A DNA stretch of 64,000 nucleotides from positions 65,969 to 129,968 of the forward strand of contig JAAUZV010000007.1 in assembly GCA_014804425.1 (NCBI GenBank), given 5' to 3'. A program made the position numbers and the translations under genes. The DNA is from Lachnospiraceae bacterium. Its GTDB lineage: Bacteria; Bacillota; Clostridia; Lachnospirales; Lachnospiraceae. Position 1 is the first letter of the stretch, and each line of letters starts with the position of its first letter. The notes beneath the pieces are model-generated. The model was not told the DNA's origin, made no database searches, and saw nothing but the letters and a program-made list of their open reading frames with translations. Shown piece after piece: positions 8,625 through 16,926 of this stretch.

Positions 8625-11600
8625 ATGAAATTCGATTATGATGTCATCCGCAATCCCGAAATCTTTGCGATCGGGCGCTTGAAGGCGCATTCCGATCATG
8701 CCTGTTACCGGGATGAGGCGGGCGAGCAGGACGGCAGGCTGTCCTTAAACGGTGAGTGGAAATTCTGCTACAGTGAAAATATTTCCTCCGCGCCGAGAGG
8801 CTTTGAGCGCGAGGGCTATGACGACAGTCATTGGGATACCATTTCCGTACCGTCGCATATCCAGCTTCAGGGGTACGGACATCCGCAGTATCTCAATGTC
8901 ACCTATCCGTGGGACGGCGTTGAGGCGGCACTTCCGGGTGAAGTTCCCACGCGCTATAATCCGACCGGTTCTTATATCCGCGAGGTATCGCTCGTGCTGA
9001 CAGATGAGCCGGTATACATCAGCTTCCAGGGCGTGGAAAGCGCGTTCGCTCTATGGGTCAACGGCTCATTTGCAGGCTACAGTGAGGACAGCTTCACGCC
9101 TGCGGAGTTCGAGATCACGCCGTATCTTCACGACGGAAAAAATAAAATTGCCGTTCAGGTTTATCGGTTTTCTTCCGGCTCGTGGCTGGAGGATCAGGAC
9201 TTTTTCCGTTTTTCCGGTATCTTCCGCGACGTATTTCTTTATACAAAACCGGCGTGCCATTTAGAGGATCTCTTTGTCAGAACATCTTTGGAGGAAAACA
9301 ACACGAGCGCCCTGATCTCTTTAAATCTGCGCTATGAATACCTCCATATGGGCGAAGCGGAAGATTTTAGCGCGGAGTACCGTTTATACAGTCCCGAGGG
9401 CAGGGAGCTTGTGCGCTTTACAAAGCCCGTCGAGGGAAGGCCCGCGTTAAATGAAACCGTGACCGCCGAAACGCTTGCTTCACCCGACATTTATACGCAG
9501 AAGCTCAGCATCAAGCTGGATCAGCCGCTCTTATGGAGCGCGGAAGACCCGCGGCTTTATACGCTTAAGATCTTTATCCGCCGCACGGACGCCGCGGACG
9601 GCAAATCGGCCGCGCTTGTGGAGCTGGTCGTGCAAAAAATCGGCATCCGCGTGTTTGCATTACGAAACGGCATCATGGAATTAAACGGCAGGCGCATTGT
9701 CTTTAAGGGCGTGAACCGCCACGAATTTTGCGCGCAGTCCGGCCGTGTGCTGCCCTATGAGGTGCAAAGGCAGGATGTTCTCAATATGAAACGCAATAAT
9801 ATCAACGCCGTGCGCACATCGCATTATCCGAACTCGAGCTGCTTCTATGAGCTATGCGACAGCGAGGGCATTTATCTGGTCGATGAGACCAATTTAGAGA
9901 CGCACGGCTGCGTCTACCGTGAAGGCGCACGCCCCGATGACGCACTCTTTATTCCGGGTGATAAACCCGAATGGCAGGCAGCGGTCTTAGACCGTGCCAA
10001 TTCCATGTTTGAGCGCGACAAGAATCATCCGAGCATTCTTTTATGGTCATGCGGAAACGAATCCGCGGGCGGTACGGACATTTACCAAATGACGCAGCTC
10101 TTCCACGCAAAGGACGAGACGCGCCTCGTGCACTATGAGGGCTTAGCCAACGATAACCGCTATCCCGATACGTCCGATGTGATCAGCCGCATGTACTGGA
10201 AACCGGCGGATATTGCATCTTACCTAAAAGATAACCGGGAAAAACCGTTCGTCAGCTGCGAATTTTCTCATTCCATGGGAAACTCCACGGGTAATTTTGA
10301 TGAATATACAGATCTCACGGAAACCGAACCGCTTTATCAGGGCGGCTTCATCTGGGATTATGTCGATCAGGCGATGACAGCGGCAAACGCAAACGGCGAG
10401 TCGTTTTTAGGCTATGGCGGCGACTTCGCGGATCGCCCGCACGATGCGGATTTTTCGGGAAACGGCATCATGTTTGCGGACCGGACGCCGTCCCCGAAGC
10501 TCGTACAGGTAAAGCATGATTATCAAAATTTCCGTATTACGGTACAGCATGACCGCGTGATCATCAAAAACCTGTCACTGTTCGAGGGAACGGAACCGTA
10601 CCGCGTCGTCGCTGTTCTCACGAGAAACGGGGAACGTGTGCGCGAGGACGAGCTTCCTGTACGCGTGGCGGCAGGCGCAGAAGCAATCTATCTGCTTCCC
10701 TATGACGCCAAGGCCATCAGTGCGGAACACGCGGACGGCGAGTATCTCGTCACCGTCTCCGTCCTGCTGAAAAAAGACAGGAGCTATGCGGCGGCAGGTT
10801 ATGAAGTTGCGTTCGGACAGTCGGAGGGCTTCGGACGCTATCTCGATCATACGCTTGTCCGCATTGCGGCGAAAGCTCATGAAAATAAAAAAGAACAGAC
10901 CATCGGACTTGCTTCTCCTTCTTTGGAGGAGGGCATCTACAATGTGGGCGTGCACGGCATATATCCGGCCGCGGACGGAAAAACCCCCATGCGGTTTCAT
11001 TATATTTTCAACCACGGCAGGCAGGCATTCCTTTCCATGACGCTGACGGTACCGGCTATTCAAAAAGCGGTTTCGGTAAAGGAACTGCTCTACCGCAGCT
11101 TCAGACCGAACTTTTGGAGAGCGCCCGTGCAAAACGATAACGGAAGCGGCATGCCCGCCCACTTGGGAATCTGGAAGCTGATCAGCGAAAATCTGACCGC
11201 ATCGCTCGTGCGGACAAAGCAGGAAGACGACGGAACCGTCCTGATCGGCTACGAATACCGCACACCGCTCTATGAAGGCATTCTCTGTACGGTGACTTAC
11301 CGTGTGAATGCGGCGGGACTGATCAAGGTGACAATGGAAAGCGACGGTTTTTCGGGACTTCCCGAACTGCCCGAATTTGGCATGTGCGCCGCGCTTCCGC
11401 TGTGTTATGATAATCTGCGCTGGTATGGCAGGGGAATGGAAGAAACCTACGCCGACCGCAAGAGCGGCAGTAAGATTGGCTGTTATCACAATTTAGTCAT
11501 GGATAACGTCGCACCGTATCTGTTTCCTCAGGAAACCGGAAATCATACCGACGTGCGCTGCGCCGATATTGTGGATGCAGACGGTACGGGGCTGCACATT

Positions 11601-11837
11601 CTCTACGACGGACAAAACAGCTTAAACGTGAGCGCGCTGCCTTATCTTCCGCAGGAGCTGGAACAGGCCGGGCATCCGTTTGAACTGCCTAAGCCCTATG
11701 AGACCGTTGTGCGCATCAGCGGCATGCAGATGGGTATCGGCGGCGATGACAGCTGGGGTGCGCCCGTTCATGAGCCGTACCGCATTCCCGCAGAGGGCAA
11801 AAAGGCATTCTCTTTCTATCTGCTGCCTCTCGGATGA
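8625..11837 (+). CDS. Glycoside hydrolase family 2 beta-galactosidase
   Basis: FKGVNRHEF, NAVRTSHYPNS, DETNLETHG, LWSCGNES (acid/base), VSCEFSHSMGNSTG (nucleophile region) and C-terminal small-chain domain; SD aaaggaggg. Confidence 0.93.
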   Translation: MKFDYDVIRNPEIFAIGRLKAHSDHACYRDEAGEQDGRLSLNGEWKFCYSENISSAPRGFEREGYDDSHWDTISVPSHIQLQGYGHPQYLNVTYPWDGVEAALPGEVPTRYNPTGSYIREVSLVLTDEPVYISFQGVESAFALWVNGSFAGYSEDSFTPAEFEITPYLHDGKNKIAVQVYRFSSGSWLEDQDFFRFSGIFRDVFLYTKPACHLEDLFVRTSLEENNTSALISLNLRYEYLHMGEAEDFSAEYRLYSPEGRELVRFTKPVEGRPALNETVTAETLASPDIYTQKLSIKLDQPLLWSAEDPRLYTLKIFIRRTDAADGKSAALVELVVQKIGIRVFALRNGIMELNGRRIVFKGVNRHEFCAQSGRVLPYEVQRQDVLNMKRNNINAVRTSHYPNSSCFYELCDSEGIYLVDETNLETHGCVYREGARPDDALFIPGDKPEWQAAVLDRANSMFERDKNHPSILLWSCGNESAGGTDIYQMTQLFHAKDETRLVHYEGLANDNRYPDTSDVISRMYWKPADIASYLKDNREKPFVSCEFSHSMGNSTGNFDEYTDLTETEPLYQGGFIWDYVDQAMTAANANGESFLGYGGDFADRPHDADFSGNGIMFADRTPSPKLVQVKHDYQNFRITVQHDRVIIKNLSLFEGTEPYRVVAVLTRNGERVREDELPVRVAAGAEAIYLLPYDAKAISAEHADGEYLVTVSVLLKKDRSYAAAGYEVAFGQSEGFGRYLDHTLVRIAAKAHENKKEQTIGLASPSLEEGIYNVGVHGIYPAADGKTPMRFHYIFNHGRQAFLSMTLTVPAIQKAVSVKELLYRSFRPNFWRAPVQNDNGSGMPAHLGIWKLISENLTASLVRTKQEDDGTVLIGYEYRTPLYEGILCTVTYRVNAAGLIKVTMESDGFSGLPELPEFGMCAALPLCYDNLRWYGRGMEETYADRKSGSKIGCYHNLVMDNVAPYLFPQETGNHTDVRCADIVDADGTGLHILYDGQNSLNVSALPYLPQELEQAGHPFELPKPYETVVRISGMQMGIGGDDSWGAPVHEPYRIPAEGKKAFSFYLLPLG

Positions 11838-11855
11838 GGAATAAGGAGAATCATA

Positions 11856-13283
11856 TTGACACTGAATCGGATCAAAAAACAATTCTTTCTGCGCAGACAG
11901 CGGCTTGCCGTTGTCTGCGTACTGTGTTTATTCCTGCCCTGCGCCTTTGGCTGCGGCAGCGATTCCGACATCCCTGTTTCGGAAAATGAGGCAGGCACCC
12001 ACGATTTGCCCGATGCGGCAATCTCCGACTCACCGGAACATAACGCCGATACCTCGCTTTCTCATACAGAACCTGACGCAGTTGCACCCGAGATCACGGA
12101 GGCTCCCGATACAGATGACACTACCGTCACATTTATGGTATACATGGATGCGGCATCCCTGGAGTCCGGCGATGCCCCCTTTGCCACTTATGATCTCATA
12201 CAGATGATGGAGGCGGAGCTCTCCGACCAAGTGCGCGTGATCGTACAGACGGGCGGGACGCGCAGATGGGGGCGCTCCGACGGCATATCAGCCGGTGCAG
12301 ATTCTGCTTTGGCGAATGCAACGACCGGTGCGGAGCCTGTTTTGACGGATACAGCAGCCGGTGCGGCGACTGCTTCGACGGATACAGAGATGAATGCGGG
12401 AACATTTGTGACAGATACGTCAGAAATATCCTCCGACTCCACACAACGATATGAGATTACTGACCACGGCATGATGCTCTTGGAAGATCTGGACGAACAG
12501 CAGGACATGACCGACGCGCAGACCTTAAAAGAATTTCTTCTTTTTTGTGTACAGGAAGCGCCTGCCGACCGCTACATGCTGCTTTTGTGGGGACATGGCA
12601 GAGGCCCCGTGATCGGTTACGGGCAGGATGATTTTCAGGGATTCCACAGCGCCATGACCCTGACGGCGCTTGCGGACGCGATCCGCTGCGCATCTGAGGA
12701 GGGCGGCTTTACGATCGAGCTCATCGGCTTTGACGCCTGCCTGATGGGATGCGTGGAAACCGTACACGCTCTGCGCGGCTGCTGTGCTTATTTAGCGGTA
12801 TCGGAGGATTACGCGCCGGCATACGGCTGGCAGTACACACGGGTATTCGATGCCTTATCCGAATATCCTTCCATTCCCATCGAGCAATTCGCACAGGTTA
12901 TCGTGGACGCTTATATGGAGGAGGCGGAACGCTCCGGGGACAGGGGGATTCTGGCGATCATTGACATGCAATACGCCGATGCGCTGTGGGAGGCATGGCA
13001 GAACTTTTATGACACAAATGTCGCAAACATGGATGAACTGATCCATCAGGTTTGGCACGATCGCACGCTGCTCTCTCCTGTTCCGGCTAACCCGAACGGT
13101 TATGTGTCAAATGACGATGAATATTCCCTTCAGGACTACGGATTGACCGACCTTACAGCGCTCTGCGAGCTTGCGCCCTCCGCTGAGGCGGATGCGGTGC
13201 TTACACTGCTTGCACAGTCGCTTACCGCCGTGGACTCTTTTCATATGGCGCGTATGATGTGCGGACTCGCGGTATGCCCGTAA
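11856..13283 (+). CDS. Clostripain-family (C11) cysteine peptidase, putative lipoprotein
   Basis: LLLWGHGRG (His) and ELIGFDACLMGCVETVHAL (Cys) catalytic motifs; N-terminal hydrophobic segment ending in a Cys (LFLPCAFGCGSD). Confidence 0.85.
   Translation: MTLNRIKKQFFLRRQRLAVVCVLCLFLPCAFGCGSDSDIPVSENEAGTHDLPDAAISDSPEHNADTSLSHTEPDAVAPEITEAPDTDDTTVTFMVYMDAASLESGDAPFATYDLIQMMEAELSDQVRVIVQTGGTRRWGRSDGISAGADSALANATTGAEPVLTDTAAGAATASTDTEMNAGTFVTDTSEISSDSTQRYEITDHGMMLLEDLDEQQDMTDAQTLKEFLLFCVQEAPADRYMLLLWGHGRGPVIGYGQDDFQGFHSAMTLTALADAIRCASEEGGFTIELIGFDACLMGCVETVHALRGCCAYLAVSEDYAPAYGWQYTRVFDALSEYPSIPIEQFAQVIVDAYMEEAERSGDRGILAIIDMQYADALWEAWQNFYDTNVANMDELIHQVWHDRTLLSPVPANPNGYVSNDDEYSLQDYGLTDLTALCELAPSAEADAVLTLLAQSLTAVDSFHMARMMCGLAVCP
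12291..12422 (+). repeat. 33-bp (11-aa) degenerate tandem repeat, about 4 copies, inside the C11 peptidase gene
   Basis: 'ccggtgc' recurs at 12292, 12325, 12358 with a diverged copy at 12390; protein AGADSALANAT/TGAEPVLTDTA/AGAATASTDTE/MNAGTFVTDTS. Confidence 0.85.
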
Positions 13284-13361
13284 TCGCTGCGGCCCGGATG
13301 TTTCGTTTCTAAAAAACCTGCCGTCTTCTTTTACAAAACCAACCATATCTTTTTATATTTT

Positions 13362-13415
13362 AGGAATCGATTCCTTAAATGTATTTATTTTTCTTTATTT
13401 TAGGAATTGATTCCT
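13362..13415. promoter_or_regulatory. Twin palindromic operator-like sites, 40 bp apart
   Basis: AGGAATCGATTCCT (13362-13375, perfect palindrome) and AGGAATTGATTCCT (13402-13415) within TTTAGGAAT-nn-ATTCCTAAA; upstream of the ATPase gene. Confidence 0.6.
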
Positions 13416-13481
13416 AAATTGATTGTTTTTTTTCATTATTTGCACTATAATGGATATCATACTCTCAAGGAGGATATTCAC

Positions 13482-14696
13482 ATGCAAAAACTGATTGAAC
13501 GAGCGGTTTATTTGGAATGGCTCAAAAAATGGCGCGAACATCAAATCATCAAGGTTGTATCAGGTGTACGACGTTGCGGAAAATCGACGCTCTTTGAAAT
13601 ATACAGGAATTGGCTCCTATCCCAAAATGTGGAAGAGAGTCAGATGATCAGCATAAACTTTGAAGACATAGATTATGAACATTTAACAAATTATCGGTCC
13701 CTTTATGAGCATATTAAAAGCATGCTGATTCCTGATAAAATGAACTATATCTTTCTTGATGAGATCCAGCATGTTGATGGCTTTGAAAAGGCAATTGACA
13801 GTCTTTTTCTAAAAGACAACTGCGATGTTTATATTACCGGTTCCAACGCATATTTTATGTCCGGTGAGCTTGCAACAATGCTGTCAGGCAGATATATTGA
13901 ACTTAAAATGCTGCCTCTGTCATTTCGAGAGTTCTGCAGCGGTCTTCATGAACCCGCAATGTCAAACGCCCAAAAATTTGACCGGTATATAAACTATGGT
14001 TCCTTTCCCTATATTACCAAATTCGACAGCACGCAGCAGGAAGCAAGAGACTATCTGCGGGATATTTATCATTCCGTATTGTTAAAAGACATTGTCGCGA
14101 GACTGAATATATCCGATATTACCATGCTGGAAAATGTAACAAAATTTGTTCTGCACAATATAGGAAATATGACATCCGCCACTAAAATCGCGAACACACT
14201 GAAATCTGAAGGAAGAAGCGCAGACCAAAAGACCGTTGACAGATATCTCAGAGGTCTCACCGACAGCCTCATGATATACAGTGCAAAACGATATAATCTA
14301 AAGGGAAAAATGTTTCTTAAGACGAATCATAAGTATTATGCAGTAGATATGGGACTCCGCAACTGTCTCGTCAAAGGCAGCGAAAGCGATATTGGACATA
14401 TTCTTGAAAATGTCGTATTTCTCGAACTCATCAGACGCAATTATGACGTGTATGTCGGTCAACTTGAAGATGGCGAAATCGACTTTGTGGCAGTAAACGG
14501 CGATGATATTTCCTATTATCAGGTCGCGGCAACCACGCTTGAGGAAAGCACCCTTACACGCGAACTTGCTCCGCTAAAAAAAGTCGGAGACAATTATCCA
14601 AAGTACCTTCTGACTCTCGACGAGATGTTCGCTACCGCGGATTACAACGGAATCAAAAAGAAAAATGTCCTTAACTGGCTTCTAGAGGAGCCATAA
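13482..14696 (+). CDS. AAA family ATP-binding protein (ATPase/DUF4143 type)
   Basis: GVRRCGKSTLFE Walker A, YIFLDEIQHV Walker B, C-terminal ENVVFLELIRRNYDVYVGQLEDGEIDFVA nuclease-like domain; start ATG 13482 after 'aaggagg'. Confidence 0.9.
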   Translation: MQKLIERAVYLEWLKKWREHQIIKVVSGVRRCGKSTLFEIYRNWLLSQNVEESQMISINFEDIDYEHLTNYRSLYEHIKSMLIPDKMNYIFLDEIQHVDGFEKAIDSLFLKDNCDVYITGSNAYFMSGELATMLSGRYIELKMLPLSFREFCSGLHEPAMSNAQKFDRYINYGSFPYITKFDSTQQEARDYLRDIYHSVLLKDIVARLNISDITMLENVTKFVLHNIGNMTSATKIANTLKSEGRSADQKTVDRYLRGLTDSLMIYSAKRYNLKGKMFLKTNHKYYAVDMGLRNCLVKGSESDIGHILENVVFLELIRRNYDVYVGQLEDGEIDFVAVNGDDISYYQVAATTLEESTLTRELAPLKKVGDNYPKYLLTLDEMFATADYNGIKKKNVLNWLLEEP

Positions 14697-14748
14697 CCCT
14701 CTCGCTTCCTATTTTCTGCTATCATATAAAAAAACTCAAATTTCCCTC

Positions 14749-14804
14749 TTGACATCTTTTTTGTATTGCTGTATTATTCGAGTAACACAATAGTACAGTA
14801 ATAC
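14749..14804 (+). promoter_or_regulatory. Promoter with overlapping GntR/YtrA-type operator
   Basis: TTGACA (14749-14754), 17-nt spacer, TATTAT (14772-14777); inverted repeat GTATTGCTGTATTATT (14763-14778)/AATAGTACAGTAATAC (14789-14804), 14 of 16 positions. Confidence 0.7.
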
Positions 14805-14873
14805 AATCTGGCATGCGATAGGATACCCTTGTGTTATGCCGCTGCCAGATCAAAAAGAAAGAGGGGTGATGAA

Positions 14874-15230
14874 ATGCCATGGAATCTTGATTCGGACAGA
14901 CCGATTTTTCAACAGATCATTGATAAAGTCCAGACCGACATCCTTTCCGGCCATTATGCGCCGGGAGATAAGCTTCCCTCGGTGAGGGATCTTGCCATGA
15001 TGGCGGCGGTGAATCCGAATACAATGCAGAAGGCGCTTACCGAATTAGAGCGCATCGGTCTCGTGTATACGCAGCGCACGAGCGGCCGGTTTATTACGGA
15101 GGATGTGGGCATGATCGAGCTGTTAAAGGAGCGAAAAGCAAAAGAGCTCATTGACACGTATCTGGAAGGCATGCAGCGTATCGGGTACAACAGACAGACT
15201 GCGGCGGAAGCATTAATGAAAAATTCATGA
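14874..15230 (+). CDS. GntR family transcriptional regulator (YtrA subfamily)
   Basis: PIFQQIIDKVQTDILSGHYAPGDKLPSVRDLAMMAAVNPNTMQKALTELERIGL wHTH; short C-terminus; followed by ABC genes. Confidence 0.9.
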   Translation: MPWNLDSDRPIFQQIIDKVQTDILSGHYAPGDKLPSVRDLAMMAAVNPNTMQKALTELERIGLVYTQRTSGRFITEDVGMIELLKERKAKELIDTYLEGMQRIGYNRQTAAEALMKNS

Positions 15231-15269
15231 CAAAAAATCATTACCATCAAAAGGGAGGAGAACAGGAAT

Positions 15270-15968
15270 ATGAGTACATTGGTAGAGTGTACGGGGCTAT
15301 CGAAGAAATACGGCAAAGTGACAGCCCTTCAAGACGTCAATCTGCGGATTGAGAGCGGGCATATTATCGGTCTGCTCGGACCAAACGGCAGCGGAAAGAC
15401 GACATTGATCAAGATTTTGAACGGTCTGCTGACGCCGTCAAGCGGAACGGTATTAGTAAAAGGAAAACCCATCGGCATAGACAGTAAAAAAGTGATTTCC
15501 TATCTGCCGGATCATACGTATCTGAATATGAATCAGCGTGTATCCGACATCATCACCTTTTTTAAGACGTTCTACGAAGATTTTGATGAGCGGCGCGCTT
15601 ATGACATGCTCGCAAAGCTCGGCATTAACCCGAACGACCGCCTAAAGTCCATGTCAAAAGGTACAAAGGAAAAAGTACAGCTCATTCTGGTCATGAGCCG
15701 CCGCGCGGATCTTTATATTTTGGACGAACCGATCGCAGGCGTTGACCCTGCTGCCAGAGATTACATTTTGAATGTCATCTTAACCAATTACGACGCGTCC
15801 GCTTCCATCATCATTTCCACGCACCTGATCACAGACATTGAAAATGTCTTAGATGAAGTGCTGTTTATCCAAAACGGGCAGATTCGCTTAACCTCCTCGG
15901 TGGATGCCATCCGCGAGGAACAGGGCAAGTCGGTTGACGCGCTTTTCAGGGAGGTGTTCAGATGTTAG
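15270..15968 (+). CDS. ABC transporter ATP-binding protein
   Basis: GLLGPNGSGKTTLIK Walker A; LYILDEPIAGVDP Walker B; signature region weak (SMSKGTKEKVQL). Confidence 0.92.
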   Translation: MSTLVECTGLSKKYGKVTALQDVNLRIESGHIIGLLGPNGSGKTTLIKILNGLLTPSSGTVLVKGKPIGIDSKKVISYLPDHTYLNMNQRVSDIITFFKTFYEDFDERRAYDMLAKLGINPNDRLKSMSKGTKEKVQLILVMSRRADLYILDEPIAGVDPAARDYILNVILTNYDASASIIISTHLITDIENVLDEVLFIQNGQIRLTSSVDAIREEQGKSVDALFREVFRC

Positions 15969-16834
15969 GGAAATTATTAAAAAACGAATTTAAAACCACT
16001 TACAAGACAATGCTTGTTATTTATATCGTGACCATTGTGACAACCCTCGGCTGCTGCTTTTTTGGGATCAGACAATTCTATTCGTATTCCTGGATTTCCG
16101 AAAACGAGACATTGCGGCGGATTCAAGGCGTACTTGGCGTCACGTTCACGATCGCATATGTGATCATTGTGATCGCGCTGGTTCTTCTTACCTATGTTCT
16201 GATGTGTGAGCGCTTTTATAAGAGCATGTACTCCGAGCAAGGCTATCTGACGCACACGCTTCCCGTAAGCCCATTGTCTAACTTAAACGCCCGGCTGATC
16301 ACCTCGCTCGTCTGGCTGTTTGTGTCAGGAATTATATTGCTCATAAGCATTCTGCTGATCGCCATATCGCTCGATCCGCAAGCATTTTGGGAAGACCTGC
16401 GCTCCTTCAGCTACAGTGTATTTGATACTAGTTGTTTGCTCTCCACAGGTTATTCTTTCCCCGTTTTTATGCTGATCATCCTGCTGCTGATCCTCGCAGC
16501 ATGCGCAAATGCCCTGCTGCTTGTGTTTGCAGCGCTTTCCTTAGGACAGCTCGCCAACCTGCACAAGCGTCGCGCAGCAGTCGGATTTGGCGTCGCTTTT
16601 GTTTTTTTGGAGCAGTTTGCTGCAACCATGGTAATGGTTCATATTGTTGATAAAATCGCCAATATGCTCCGAGGCTATGACACCACAAGATCGATGATCG
16701 AACACGCCGGTTACCTGACTCGCGTATCCTTTCAAACCACAATTTGGTCCATGATCTGTATTTTTACGGTATTTGCCGCCATATACTATGTGATCTGCGC
16801 CGTGATCGTAAAAAAGCACGTGAATTTGGAGTAG
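15962..16834 (+). CDS. ABC transporter permease
   Basis: Six or so hydrophobic segments; overlaps the ATPase gene by 7 bp. Confidence 0.85.
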   Translation: MLGKLLKNEFKTTYKTMLVIYIVTIVTTLGCCFFGIRQFYSYSWISENETLRRIQGVLGVTFTIAYVIIVIALVLLTYVLMCERFYKSMYSEQGYLTHTLPVSPLSNLNARLITSLVWLFVSGIILLISILLIAISLDPQAFWEDLRSFSYSVFDTSCLLSTGYSFPVFMLIILLLILAACANALLLVFAALSLGQLANLHKRRAAVGFGVAFVFLEQFAATMVMVHIVDKIANMLRGYDTTRSMIEHAGYLTRVSFQTTIWSMICIFTVFAAIYYVICAVIVKKHVNLE

Positions 16835-16857
16835 GCGGATCGGTATTCTATATCATG

Positions 16858-16896
16858 AAAAAGGGATGTACACCGCATGGGTGTGCATCCCTTTTT
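16858..16896. terminator. Bidirectional rho-independent terminator
   Basis: AAAAAGGGATGTACAC..GTGTGCATCCCTTTTT between convergent genes. Confidence 0.8.
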
Positions 16897-16926
16897 GTGA
16901 ATCTCATCTTTCCTCATAGAATCGGT

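Noticed and set aside
10575-11489. 304-aa ORF antisense to the GH2 gene
   Set aside because: Fully inside a strongly supported GH2 CDS; composition-driven open frame with no family motifs.
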